A DNA stretch of 32,791 nucleotides from Burkholderiales bacterium (GTDB lineage Bacteria > Pseudomonadota > Gammaproteobacteria > Burkholderiales > Burkholderiaceae_E), in the NCBI GenBank assembly GCA_003818495.1, contig RPRK01000032.1:1-32791 (forward strand), read 5' to 3'. Each line of letters opens with the position of its first letter. Within the stretch, counting starts at the first letter, position 1. The position numbers and the translations under genes were made by a program. The notes below the pieces were generated by a model, which had not been told where the DNA came from, searched no databases, and worked only from the letters and a program-made list of their open reading frames with translations. Positions 1-9,173 of this stretch are shown here, one piece after another.

Positions 1-115
1 AGCCCGGGGTGCGGGCCTCGGAGGAAGCAACGGCCTGAAGGGCAGCGACGCCGCGCGCCAACCTTCGAGCGAAGACCGCGAAACGAAGACCGAAGACCAA
101 CCCGCGATAAGCGCC

Positions 116-1255
116 CTAAAGCCCCCGCGCGATGATGTTCTTCAGCACTTCCGACGTCCCCCCCGCGATCCGCGTCACCCGCGCATCGACCCACGCCCGC
201 CCGATGCCGTACTCGTTCGAGTAGCCGTAGCCGCCGTGCAGCTGCAGGAACTCGTCCAGGTAGCGGCCCATCGTTTCCGTCGCGACCAGCTTCGCCATCG
301 AGGCCCGCTCGCTGCTGATGCCCCCGGCCACGTGCTCGGCGATGCACGCGTCGACGAAGGCACGCAGCGCGGTGATGTAGGCCTTCGCCTCCGCGAGCTT
401 GAACTGCGTGTTCTGGAAGTCGACCAGCGGCGTGCCGAAGGCCTTGCGGTCGCGCACGTAGCGGACCGTGTGCTCGAGCTGCGTCTCGAGGACCGCGCAG
501 CTGCGCACTGCGATCACCAGCCGCTCCTGAGGCAGCTGCTCCATCAGGTAGCGAAAGCCCCGACCCTCCTCGCCGACGAGGTTGGTCACCGGCACGCGCA
601 CGTCGTCGAAGAACAGCTCGGCGGTGTCCTGGGCCTTCAGTCCGATCTTGTCCATCGGCCGCGCCCCCTTGGTGAAGCCGGGCGTGCCTTCCTCGACCGC
701 GATCAGCGACACCCCCTTGGCCCCCGCGGCGGGATCGGTCTTGCAGGCGACCACGACGACGCCGCAGTTGAAGCCGTTCGTGATCCAGACCTTCTGGCCG
801 TTGATCACCCAGTGGTCGCCGTCGCGGACCGCGGTGGTCCGGATGTTCTTGAGGTCGCTGCCCGTGCCGGGCTCGGTCATGCCGATCGAGGCGACCACCT
901 CGCCGGCGCACAGGCGCGGCAGCAGTCGGCGCTTGAGGTCCTCGCTGCCGTAGTGCATCAGGTACGGCGAGACCATGTCGGAGTGCACGGGCAGGCCGAG
1001 GCTCGCGCCCACCCGAGCCATCTCCTCGGTCACCACGCAGGCGTGCAGGAAGGTGCCGCCGGGGCCGCCGTATTCGACGGGGATCGTCGTGCACAGGACG
1101 CCCGCCTCGCCGGCCTTGCGCCAGAACTCGCGGGGCGTCAGGCCCTCGTTCTCCCAGTCTCGGTAGTGCGGGGCGATCTCTCGCTCGCAGAACCGTCTGA
1201 CCTGTTCGCGGAACTGCTCGTGCTCGTCGTCGAAGAGGGCTCTGCGGTGCGTCAT
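116..1255 (-). CDS. acyl-CoA dehydrogenase family protein
   Basis: ORF 116..1387(-). Start trimmed to the internal ATG (MTHRRALFDDEHEQFREQVRRFCEREIAPHY). Typical ACAD motifs: GMTEPGTGSDL, VWITNG, LHGGYGYSNEY, RIAGGTSEVLKNIIAR. Confidence 0.93.
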   Translation of the reverse strand: MTHRRALFDDEHEQFREQVRRFCEREIAPHYRDWENEGLTPREFWRKAGEAGVLCTTIPVEYGGPGGTFLHACVVTEEMARVGASLGLPVHSDMVSPYLMHYGSEDLKRRLLPRLCAGEVVASIGMTEPGTGSDLKNIRTTAVRDGDHWVINGQKVWITNGFNCGVVVVACKTDPAAGAKGVSLIAVEEGTPGFTKGARPMDKIGLKAQDTAELFFDDVRVPVTNLVGEEGRGFRYLMEQLPQERLVIAVRSCAVLETQLEHTVRYVRDRKAFGTPLVDFQNTQFKLAEAKAYITALRAFVDACIAEHVAGGISSERASMAKLVATETMGRYLDEFLQLHGGYGYSNEYGIGRAWVDARVTRIAGGTSEVLKNIIARGL

Positions 1256-1305
1256 GGTGGTCTCGTGTGCGGCCGCGCGGGGCGGGCCGGTGTCTCCTCG
1301 GGCGG

Positions 1306-1311
1306 TAGAAT
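1306..1311 (+). promoter_or_regulatory. candidate sigma70 -10 element (TAGAAT) for the SDR gene
   Basis: TAGAAT about 78 nt upstream of the ATG at 1390. No strong -35 seen. Confidence 0.35.
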
Positions 1312-1389
1312 CGTGGCACCCGGCCACGCGCCCCGTCAAACCGGCGGCCCGCGGGTCGACACCCACGCGAACGACAGGAGGAGACACCC

Positions 1390-2214
1390 ATGGGACAACT
1401 CGACGGCAAGGTGGCGATCGTCACCGGCTCGGGCCGCGGCATCGGCCAGCAGATCGCGCTGCGCCTGGCGCGCGACGGTGCACGGGTCGTGGTCAACGAC
1501 ATCGACGAGGCGCCCGCGCTCGAGACCATCGCGCTGATCCGCGCCCTCGGGAGCGACGCGGTCGCGTGCAACGGCGACGTCGCGGCGGCCGATTTCGGCG
1601 AGCGCATCGTGAAGACCGCGCTCGATGCGTTCGGGGACGCGCACATCGTCGTCAACAACGCCGGCTACACCTGGGACAGCGTGATCCAGAAGATGAGCGA
1701 CGAGCAGTGGGACGCGATCCTGGACGTCCACCTCAAGGCGCCGTTCCGCATCCTGCGCGCCTTCTTCGCGCATCTGAAGACGGCGGTCGAGGCGGAGGCG
1801 AAGGACGGTCGGCGCGTGGTGCGCAAGGTGGTCAACATCTCTTCGACGTCGGGCGTCAACGGCAACGCAGGGCAGTCGAACTACGCCGCCGCGAAGTCCG
1901 GCATCAACGGACTGACGAAGACCCTCGCCAAGGAATGGGGCCGCTACAACGTGACGGTGAACTCGGTCGCGTTCGGCTACATCCAGACCCGCCTGACGCA
2001 GCCGCTGCAGGAGGGCGACACGGGCAAGATCGAGGTGCAGGGCCGGGAGGTGAAGATCGGCGTGCAGGCGGGTCGCATCGCGGCGCTGTCGCAGATGATC
2101 CCGCTCGGGCGCGGCGGCACCGCCGAGGAGGCGGCGGGCTCGGTCTATCTCTTCTGCAGCCCGGACAGCGACTACGTGAGCGGCCAGACGCTGGTGGTCA
2201 GCGGCGGGCTGTGA
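1390..2214 (+). CDS. SDR family NAD(P)-dependent oxidoreductase (FabG-like)
   Basis: TGSGRGIGQQ cofactor motif, NNAG, YAAAK catalytic motif, C-terminal SGQTLVVSGGL. Good Shine-Dalgarno (aggagga) before the ATG. Confidence 0.93.
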   Translation: MGQLDGKVAIVTGSGRGIGQQIALRLARDGARVVVNDIDEAPALETIALIRALGSDAVACNGDVAAADFGERIVKTALDAFGDAHIVVNNAGYTWDSVIQKMSDEQWDAILDVHLKAPFRILRAFFAHLKTAVEAEAKDGRRVVRKVVNISSTSGVNGNAGQSNYAAAKSGINGLTKTLAKEWGRYNVTVNSVAFGYIQTRLTQPLQEGDTGKIEVQGREVKIGVQAGRIAALSQMIPLGRGGTAEEAAGSVYLFCSPDSDYVSGQTLVVSGGL

Positions 2215-2248
2215 ACGCCGGCGCGACGCGCAGGGCAGGGGGGTCGGG

Positions 2249-3136
2249 ATGAGCGGCTCGGCGCCGCCGGCGTCCGGGGTACCCGGCGGCGACGCGGCGA
2301 AGCTCGTCCCGCTGCCGAACCTGATCGCGGCACTCGACGCCTGCGCTCGCATCGAGCGCACCCGCTGCGGCGGCGGCTCGCTCGTGTGGCGCCGCTGGGG
2401 CACGGGGCGCCCCCTGGTGCTGCTGCACGGCGGCGCCGGAAGCTGGAACCACTGGGTGCGGAACATCGGCACGCTGATGCGCACCCGCGAGGTCTGGGCC
2501 TGCGACCTGCCGGCGCTCGGCGACTCGGCCGATCCGCCCGAGCCCGGCGGGCTCGAGGGCATCGTCGCGGCCACCGCGGACGGCCTGGCGACCCTGCTGC
2601 CGGGTCCTCGGGCCTTCGACCTCGCCGGCTTCTCGTTCGGGTCGCTGGTCGGCACCTGCATCGCCGCACGCGGCCCGGGTCGCGTGCGACGCATGGTGAT
2701 CACGGGCGCCGCCTCGCTAGGACTGCCCGATCCTCGGATGGACCTGCGTGGATGGCGACGGGCCCGCGATCCGGCCGAACGGCTCGCCCTCCACGGTCAC
2801 AATTTCCGCACGCTGATGGTCGCCTCCGCGGCCGACGATCCGGACGGCGTGGCGCTGCATGCCGGGAACGTGGAGCGCGCGCGCTTCTTCGGCGGCGAGG
2901 TCGCGGCGATGCCGATCACGCGCGACACCCTCGGCGGGGTCGACGTGGAGCGCGTCGACGCGATCTACGGCGCGCTCGATCCGGTCGTGCGCCGCGATCC
3001 CGACAGCGCGCGCACGGTGCTGCAGGCCGCCCGACCGGGCCTGCGCTTCACGACGATCGCGGGCGCCGGACACTGGGTCAACTACGAGGCGCCGTCCGCC
3101 TTCGAAGCCGCGCTGCGGGCGCACCTCGAGGACTGA
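2249..3136 (+). CDS. alpha/beta hydrolase
   Basis: LVLLHGGAGSWNHW oxyanion-hole motif, GFSFGS nucleophile elbow, C-terminal GAGHWVNYEAP histidine. Confidence 0.88.
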   Translation: MSGSAPPASGVPGGDAAKLVPLPNLIAALDACARIERTRCGGGSLVWRRWGTGRPLVLLHGGAGSWNHWVRNIGTLMRTREVWACDLPALGDSADPPEPGGLEGIVAATADGLATLLPGPRAFDLAGFSFGSLVGTCIAARGPGRVRRMVITGAASLGLPDPRMDLRGWRRARDPAERLALHGHNFRTLMVASAADDPDGVALHAGNVERARFFGGEVAAMPITRDTLGGVDVERVDAIYGALDPVVRRDPDSARTVLQAARPGLRFTTIAGAGHWVNYEAPSAFEAALRAHLED

Positions 3137-3185
3137 CGCCGTCGGGGGGCGCCCTGTCCGTTCGCCGACCCCGACGCGGGCGTCC

Positions 3186-3596
3186 TCAGCCCCAGTCCGC
3201 CGCGAGCAGCGTCTTCAGTTCGTCCAGCCGCTCCCGGCCGATGCGTGCCGAGATCCGTTCCTCCACCCGCTCGATGATCTGGGCGCCCGCCCGGTTCACC
3301 TGGCGGCCGCGCTCGGTGTAGACCACGAGCTTGGCGTTGCGACGTTCGGGGTCCTCGCGGATCTCCAGGATGCCGCGGCGCACCAGCTCGGCCACGGTCT
3401 TGTGCACCGCCTGCCGCGAGATCGCCAGCCGGCGGGCGAGCTCGGACATGCTCGTCGGCTTGCCGCCCATGTGCGCGAGGAGCCGGCTCTGCGCCGGCGT
3501 GATGTAGGCGTATTCGCTGCGCCGCACGCCGCTCATGATCTCGCGCGCGAACCAGTCCGAGCGCGCGAGCAGCAGCTGCTTGAGGTTGGCGGCCAT
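3186..3596 (-). CDS. MarR-family winged-helix transcriptional regulator
   Basis: Start trimmed to MAANLKQLLLARSDWFAREIM. Contains MSELARRLAISRQAVHKTVAELVRRGILEIREDPERRNAKLVVYTERGR (HTH plus wing). Confidence 0.88.
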   Translation of the reverse strand: MAANLKQLLLARSDWFAREIMSGVRRSEYAYITPAQSRLLAHMGGKPTSMSELARRLAISRQAVHKTVAELVRRGILEIREDPERRNAKLVVYTERGRQVNRAGAQIIERVEERISARIGRERLDELKTLLAADWG

Positions 3597-3680
3597 GCGT
3601 GGGCGGGGGCGGTGGGGCGGACAGGTGGCGCCGGGCGGTGGAGCCGGACGGTGGGGTGGGTCCGGGGGAGGTGCGATCTC

Positions 3681-3696
3681 GTCAACCCGTGTTGAC
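3681..3696. promoter_or_regulatory. putative operator palindrome GTCAAC-CCGT-GTTGAC
   Basis: Perfect 6-bp inverted repeat with 4-nt spacer, between marR and etfB. Confidence 0.65.
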
Positions 3697-3721
3697 AAGA
3701 TCATTGTCGGGGGCCTATCCT
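3692..3721 (+). promoter_or_regulatory. candidate sigma70 promoter toward etfB: TTGACA-N18-TATCCT
   Basis: Consensus -35 at 3692-3697 embedded in operator 1; -10-like TATCCT at 3716-3721. Confidence 0.5.
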
Positions 3722-3732
3722 CGCCTTGTCAA
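3703..3732 (-). promoter_or_regulatory. candidate sigma70 promoter toward marR: TTGACA-N18-GACAAT
   Basis: On the minus strand, TTGACA (plus 3727-3732, TGTCAA) embedded in operator 2; GACAAT (plus 3703-3708, ATTGTC) 18 nt downstream. Confidence 0.5.
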
Positions 3733-3742
3733 CCAGGTTGAC
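3728..3742. promoter_or_regulatory. putative operator palindrome GTCAACC-A-GGTTGAC
   Basis: Perfect 7-bp inverted repeat, same half-site (GTCAAC) as 3681..3696, in the same divergent intergenic region. Confidence 0.65.
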
Positions 3743-3823
3743 GTGATCGCGCGCGACCGGCGCCCCCGGTGCCTATAATCGCCCGCATCCGCACCAGCCC
3801 CGAATCAACCCCCCGAGACCCCC

Positions 3824-4579
3824 ATGAAGATTCTCGTACCGGTCAAGCGCGTGGTCGACTACAACGTCAAGGTCCGCGTCAAGAGCGACGGCACCGGCGT
3901 GGACATCGCCAACGTCAAGATGTCGATGAACCCCTTCGACGAGATCGCCGTCGAGGAGGCGGTCCGTCTCAAGGAGAAGGGCGTCGCCACCGAGGTGATC
4001 GCCGTGAGCTGCGGCATCACCGCCTGCCAGGAGACGCTGCGCACCGCGATGGCGATCGGCGCGGACCGCGCGATCCTCGTCGAGGTGGACGCCTCGGTCG
4101 AGCTGCAGCCGCTGGCGGTCGCCAAGCTGCTGGCCGCACTGGTCGCGAAGGAGCAGCCCGGCCTCGTGATCCTGGGCAAGCAGGCGATCGACGACGACGC
4201 GAACCAGACCGGCCAGATGCTGGCCGCGCTGACGGGCCGTCCGCAGGCCACCTTCGCCTCCAAGGTCGAGGTCGCCGACGGTCGCGCCCGCGTCACCCGC
4301 GAGGTCGACGGCGGCCTCGAGACGCTGTCGATCGCGCTGCCCGCCATCGTGACGACCGACCTGCGCCTGAACGAGCCGCGCTACGTGACGCTGCCGAACA
4401 TCATGAAGGCGAAGAAGAAGACGCTGGAGACCGTCAAGCCCGCCGACCTCGGCGTGGATCCGGCCCCGCGTCTGAAGACCCTCAAGGTCCAGGAGCCGGC
4501 CTCGCGCAAGGCCGGCATCAAGGTGCCGGACGTCGCGGCGCTGGTCGACAAGCTCAAGAACGAAGCGAAGGTGATCTGA
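3824..4579 (+). CDS. etfB: electron transfer flavoprotein subunit beta
   Basis: [53 protein letters not shown]; typical EtfB length and C-terminus. Confidence 0.97.
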   Translation: MKILVPVKRVVDYNVKVRVKSDGTGVDIANVKMSMNPFDEIAVEEAVRLKEKGVATEVIAVSCGITACQETLRTAMAIGADRAILVEVDASVELQPLAVAKLLAALVAKEQPGLVILGKQAIDDDANQTGQMLAALTGRPQATFASKVEVADGRARVTREVDGGLETLSIALPAIVTTDLRLNEPRYVTLPNIMKAKKKTLETVKPADLGVDPAPRLKTLKVQEPASRKAGIKVPDVAALVDKLKNEAKVI

Positions 4580-4580
4580 C

Positions 4581-5510
4581 ATGGCCGCACTCGTCATTGC
4601 CGAACACGACAACCACGCCATCCGCGGCGGCACGCTGAACGCGGTCACGGCGGCCCTGAAATGCGGCGGCGACGTGACCGTGCTGGTCGCGGGCTCGGGC
4701 TGCGCCGATGCGGGCAAGGCCGCCGCCGCCATCGCCGGCGTCGCCAAGGTGCTGGTCGCCGATGCGCCGCACCTCGCCGAGCAGCTTGCCGAGGCGGTCG
4801 CCGAGCAGGTGATCGCGGTCGCCGCCGGCTACACCCACGTGCTGGCGCCTGCCACCGCGTTCGGCAAGAACGTGCTGCCGCGCGTCGCCGCGCGTCTCGA
4901 CGTGGCCCAGGTCTCGGACATCACCTCGGTCGAGTCGCCCGACACCTTCCAGCGCCCGATCTACGCCGGCAACGCGATCGCGACCGTGCAGTCGACCGAT
5001 GCGGTCAAGGTGCTGACGGTCCGCACCACCGCGTTCGATCCGGCCGCCGCCTCCGGCGGCTCGGCCGCCATCGAGTCGGTCGCGGCCGCCGCGGATCCGG
5101 GCACGGCGAGCTTCGTTGGCCGCGAAGTCGCGAAGAGCGAGCGTCCCGAACTGGCGGGCGCGAAGATCGTCGTCTCGGGCGGCCGCGGCATGGGCAGCGC
5201 CGAGAACTTCAAGCTCCTCGAGCCGCTGGCCGACAAGCTCGGTGCGGCGATGGGCGCCTCGCGCGCGGCGGTCGACGCGGGCTACGCGCCGAACGACTGG
5301 CAGGTCGGTCAGACCGGCAAGATCGTCGCTCCGCAGCTGTACGTGGCGATCGGCATCTCCGGGGCGATCCAGCACCTGGCCGGCATGAAGGACTCGAAGG
5401 TCATCGTCGCGATCAACAAGGACGCCGAGGCCCCGATCTTCGGCGTGGCCGACTACGGTCTCGTGGGCGACCTCTTCCAGGCCGTCCCCGAGCTGGCCGG
5501 CAAGCTCTGA
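4581..5510 (+). CDS. etfA: electron transfer flavoprotein subunit alpha
   Basis: [26 protein letters not shown]-terminal FAD-domain motifs [39 protein letters not shown]. Directly follows etfB. Confidence 0.97.
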   Translation: MAALVIAEHDNHAIRGGTLNAVTAALKCGGDVTVLVAGSGCADAGKAAAAIAGVAKVLVADAPHLAEQLAEAVAEQVIAVAAGYTHVLAPATAFGKNVLPRVAARLDVAQVSDITSVESPDTFQRPIYAGNAIATVQSTDAVKVLTVRTTAFDPAAASGGSAAIESVAAAADPGTASFVGREVAKSERPELAGAKIVVSGGRGMGSAENFKLLEPLADKLGAAMGASRAAVDAGYAPNDWQVGQTGKIVAPQLYVAIGISGAIQHLAGMKDSKVIVAINKDAEAPIFGVADYGLVGDLFQAVPELAGKL

Positions 5511-5538
5511 CCCCCCGATACGGCGAAGGACGACGACG

Positions 5539-7362
5539 ATGAGCTACCAGGCCCCGGTCAAGGACATGCTGTTCACGATCCGCGAGGTCGCGGGCCTGGA
5601 CTGCGTGCGCGAGCTGCCCGGCTTCGAGGACGCCACCGACGACACCGTCGAGGCGGTGCTGACCGAAGCCGCGAAGTTCAACGCCGAGGTGCTCGCGCCC
5701 CTGAACTGGGCCGGCGACCTCAAGCCCTCGTCCGTGTCGGACGGCGTGGTCACCACCACGCCGGGCTTCCGCGCCGCGTTCCGCGCCTTCGCCGAAGGCG
5801 GCTGGCAGGGCGTGCAGCATCCGGCGGCCTTCGGCGGCCAGCAGCTGCCCAAGCTGGTGGCCACCGCCTGCACCGAGATGACGAACAGCGCGAACCTGTC
5901 GTTCGCGCTGTGCCCGCTGCTGTCCGACGGCGCCATCGAGGCACTGCTCACCGCCGGCAGCGACGCGCAGCAGAAGCTGTACATCCCGAGGCTGGTCAGC
6001 GGCGAGTGGACCGGCACGATGAACCTCACCGAGCCGCAGGCAGGCTCGGACCTGTCGCAGGTGCGCTCGCGCGCCGAGCCGCAGCCGGACGGCAGCTACC
6101 GGATCTTCGGCCAGAAGATCTACATCACCTACGGCGAGCACGACATGGCGGACAACATCGTCCACCTGGTGCTCGCGCGCACGCCGGGCGCGCCCGAAGG
6201 CGTCAAGGGCATCTCGCTGTTCGTCGTGCCGAAGGTGATGGTCGACGCCGAGGGACGGCTGGGCGCGCGCAACGACGTGTTCTGCGCGTCGGTCGAGCAC
6301 AAGCTCGGCATCAAGGCGAGCCCGACCGCGGTGCTGCTCTACGGCGACGGCAAGTTCCCGGTCGCCGCGCCGGGCGGTGGTGCCGCCGCGGCCGGCGCGA
6401 TCGGCTGGCTGATCGGCGAGGAGAACCGCGGCCTCGAGTACATGTTCGTGATGATGAACGCCGCCCGCTTCTCGGTCGGCATGCAGGGTGTCGCGGTCGC
6501 CGAGCGGGCCTACCAGAAGGCGGTGCAGTACGCGCGCGACCGCGTGCAGGGCCGTGCGGTCGAGGGTTCGGCCGGACCGGTCGCGATCATCCGCCACCCG
6601 GACGTGCGCCGGATGCTGATGACCATGCGCGCGCTCACCGAAGGCGCCCGTTCGCTCGGCTACGTGGCTGCGGCCTCCTTCGACGCCGCCCATGCGTCGC
6701 CGCATGCCGAGGTGCGCAAGGCCAACCAGACCGTCTACGAATACCTGGTGCCGATCGTCAAGGGCTTCTCCACCGAGATGAGCCTGGAGGTCACCTCGCT
6801 CGGCGTGCAGGTGCACGGCGGCATGGGCTTCATCGAGGAAACGGGCGCGGCGCAGCACTACCGTGACGCGCGGATCCTGACGATCTACGAAGGCACGACC
6901 GCGATCCAGGCCAACGACCTGATCGGCCGCAAGACCGTGCGCGACGGCGGCCGCACCGGCATGGCGATGGTCGGCCAGGTCCGCGAGACCGTCGCGTCGC
7001 TGCCGAGCGAGGGCGACCTGGGCGCGATCCGCGCGAAGCTCGCCGAGGGCGCCGACGCGATGGAAGCCGCGATCGCCTGGTTCGTCGCGCAGGGCAAGGG
7101 CGATCCGCGCGCCACCTACGCCGGCAGCGTGCCCTTCCTGATGCTCTGCGGCACGGTGCTCGCCGGCTGGCAGCTCGCCCGCGCCGCGCTGCGCGCCACC
7201 GAGCTGCTCGCCACCGGCGGCGAGGACCCGGCCTTCCTCAAGGCCAAGATCGGCACCGCGCGCTTCTACGCGGACCACGTGCTGTCGCGCGCGGGCGGGC
7301 ATCGCGCCGCCATCGTCGACGGCGCGGCGGGCACGCTGGCGCTCGAGGACGCGATGTTCTGA
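5539..7362 (+). CDS. acyl-CoA dehydrogenase with C-terminal extension (about 607 aa; DmdC-like subfamily)
   Basis: MNLTEPQAGSDLSQVR, KIYITYGEHD, QVHGGMGFIEETGAAQHYRDARILTIYEGTTAIQANDL. The N-terminus MSYQAPVKDMLFTIREVAGLD is typical of the long ACAD subfamily. Confidence 0.93.
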   Translation: MSYQAPVKDMLFTIREVAGLDCVRELPGFEDATDDTVEAVLTEAAKFNAEVLAPLNWAGDLKPSSVSDGVVTTTPGFRAAFRAFAEGGWQGVQHPAAFGGQQLPKLVATACTEMTNSANLSFALCPLLSDGAIEALLTAGSDAQQKLYIPRLVSGEWTGTMNLTEPQAGSDLSQVRSRAEPQPDGSYRIFGQKIYITYGEHDMADNIVHLVLARTPGAPEGVKGISLFVVPKVMVDAEGRLGARNDVFCASVEHKLGIKASPTAVLLYGDGKFPVAAPGGGAAAAGAIGWLIGEENRGLEYMFVMMNAARFSVGMQGVAVAERAYQKAVQYARDRVQGRAVEGSAGPVAIIRHPDVRRMLMTMRALTEGARSLGYVAAASFDAAHASPHAEVRKANQTVYEYLVPIVKGFSTEMSLEVTSLGVQVHGGMGFIEETGAAQHYRDARILTIYEGTTAIQANDLIGRKTVRDGGRTGMAMVGQVRETVASLPSEGDLGAIRAKLAEGADAMEAAIAWFVAQGKGDPRATYAGSVPFLMLCGTVLAGWQLARAALRATELLATGGEDPAFLKAKIGTARFYADHVLSRAGGHRAAIVDGAAGTLALEDAMF

Positions 7363-7447
7363 AAGACGGGGCGCCGGGTCGGCCGCGTGTCGACCCGGCG
7401 TGCATACTCGGGCCGGATCAGGCGAACAACAGCCCGAGGAGACCGCC

Positions 7448-8377
7448 GTGCCCGCATCGTCCGCCCGCCCGTACAAGGGCGTGTTCCCCGTCGTTCCCAC
7501 CACCTTCACCGCCTCGGGCGAGCTCGACCTCGCGAGCCAGAAGCGCTGCGTCGACTTCATGATCGACGCAGGCTCCGACGGCCTGTGCATCCTCGCGAAC
7601 TACTCCGAGCAGTTCGCGCTCGGCGACGACGAGCGCGAGCTGCTGACTCGCGAGATCCTCGGGCACGTGGCCGGCCGCGTGCCGGTGATCGTCACCACCA
7701 CCCACTACTCGACCCGCATCTGCGCGGCCCGCAGTCGCCGCGCGCAGGAGCTCGGCGCGGCGATGGTGATGGTCATGCCGCCGTACCACGGCGCGTCGAT
7801 CCGGGTGGGGGAGGCCGGCATCGCCGCCTTCCTGCGCGAGCTCTCCGACGCCATCGACATCCCGATCATGATCCAGGACGCACCGGTCAGCGGGACGCCG
7901 CTGTCGGCGCCGTTTCTCGCGCAGCTCGCGCGCGAGATCGAGCATGTCGCGTACTTCAAGATCGAGACGCCCGGCGCGGCCGCGAAGCTGCGCGAGCTGC
8001 TGCGCCTGGGGGGCGACGCGATCGAGGGGCCGTGGGATGGCGAGGAGGGCATCACGCTGTTCGCCGACCTCGACGGCGGCGCGACCGGCACGATGACCGG
8101 CGGCGGCTACCCGGACGCGTTCCGCGAGATCCTCGCGCACTGGTTCGCCGGGCGCCGCGCCGAGGCGCTCGCCGCCTACGGGCGCTGGCTGCCCCTGATC
8201 AACCACGAGAACCGGCAGTGCGGGCTGCTCGCGGCCAAGGCGCTGATGCTCGAGGGCGGCGTCATCGCCTGCGACGCGCCGCGTTCGCCGTTCCCGCCGA
8301 TGCCGCCGGCGGCGCGCGCCGGCCTGCTCGAGATCGCCCGGGGGCTCGATCCGATGGTGCTGCGCTGGGGGCGTTGA
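7448..8377 (+). CDS. dihydrodipicolinate synthase family protein (class I aldolase)
   Basis: YKGVFPVVPTTFTASGELDLASQKRCVDFMIDAGSDGL; Schiff-base lysine context AYFKIETP. GTG start at 7448 chosen for the upstream gaggag-like SD; ATG 7400 is the alternative. Confidence 0.85.
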   Translation: MPASSARPYKGVFPVVPTTFTASGELDLASQKRCVDFMIDAGSDGLCILANYSEQFALGDDERELLTREILGHVAGRVPVIVTTTHYSTRICAARSRRAQELGAAMVMVMPPYHGASIRVGEAGIAAFLRELSDAIDIPIMIQDAPVSGTPLSAPFLAQLAREIEHVAYFKIETPGAAAKLRELLRLGGDAIEGPWDGEEGITLFADLDGGATGTMTGGGYPDAFREILAHWFAGRRAEALAAYGRWLPLINHENRQCGLLAAKALMLEGGVIACDAPRSPFPPMPPAARAGLLEIARGLDPMVLRWGR

Positions 8378-9140
8378 GCCGAGGCTCGCCCGCCCGGGCC
8401 GCCGGCTCGCTGCGCAGCATCGCCCGCAGATCCTCGAACCACCAGCCGCGCAGACCCATCAGCAGCGTGAACGCCGCGCGTTCGTCGTCCGGCAGCTGCT
8501 GGTCGGCGAGGTGCTGCTGCGCGAAGTCCTGCGCGAGCCGCTGCAGCCGCTCGGAGAACCATCGGGCCTGGGCGGGCGAGATCTGCCCGTGGACCAGGGT
8601 CAGCAGCTCGCCCTCGCCGTCGAAGCCGCCCGAGAAATAGTCGGCCATCGCCCGCTCGCGGAAGTAGCGCATCAGCGGGCCGTCGGGCTGCCAGCGCAGC
8701 GTCTTGTCGATCTTCAGCCGGTAGCGGTTGTTCGGCCGAAGCTCGAGCACCTCGAGCCGGTCGAGCGCGACCAGCGCGGCCACGACCTGCGCGGGCGCCA
8801 TCCGGTAGTGGTGGACGATCTGCTCGAAGGTCCATTGGCTGAGCGTGCACAGCGCGACGGTGAGCAGCCGCGGGTCGGCCACCAGTGCACGCTCCTGCTC
8901 CGGCTCGAGCATCAGGCGCGGCGGGCGCCGGTCGACGACCTGGCGGGCGAGCTCGGCGAAGTCCAGCTTCAGCACGGCGAGGATCTCGTCGATGCGGCCG
9001 AGCGGCATGTCCCCCTTCGCGAGGATGCGCTTGACGCTCGATTCGGCCAGACCGAGCTCGCGCGCAAGCTGCGCGTAGGTCAGACCCGCCCGGCGCAGCT
9101 CGGCCTTCAGCGCGGTGACGAGATCGCGGGTGCTGCTCAT
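8262..9140 (-). CDS. HTH (XRE-like) transcriptional regulator
   Basis: N-terminal HTH LTYAQLARELGLAESSVKRILAKGDMPLGRIDEILAVL followed by a conserved-looking C-terminal domain. The last ~40 aa are low-complexity and lie antisense to the aldolase gene. Confidence 0.83.
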   Translation of the reverse strand: MSSTRDLVTALKAELRRAGLTYAQLARELGLAESSVKRILAKGDMPLGRIDEILAVLKLDFAELARQVVDRRPPRLMLEPEQERALVADPRLLTVALCTLSQWTFEQIVHHYRMAPAQVVAALVALDRLEVLELRPNNRYRLKIDKTLRWQPDGPLMRYFRERAMADYFSGGFDGEGELLTLVHGQISPAQARWFSERLQRLAQDFAQQHLADQQLPDDERAAFTLLMGLRGWWFEDLRAMLRSEPAARAGEPRLNAPSAAPSDRAPGRSRAGRRAPPAASAGTANAARRRR

Positions 9141-9156
9141 GGTCGGATGAAAAAGA

Positions 9157-9173
9157 GTATCGATATACGATAC
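9157..9173. promoter_or_regulatory. putative operator: GTATCG-ATATA-CGATAC inverted repeat
   Basis: Perfect 6-bp inverted repeat with 5-nt AT centre, 16 nt upstream of the HTH-regulator ATG, in the intergenic region divergent to the MFS-PlsC gene. Confidence 0.6.

Noticed and set aside
3738-3779. TTGACG (3738) paired with TATAAT (3774) as the etfB promoter
   Set aside because: Spacer of about 30 nt is too long for sigma70; TTGACG here is part of operator 2. TATAAT may still act alone or with a weak -35.
5413-7590. 725-aa minus-strand ORF opposite the acyl-CoA dehydrogenase
   Set aside because: Antisense artefact; the plus-strand gene has canonical motifs throughout.
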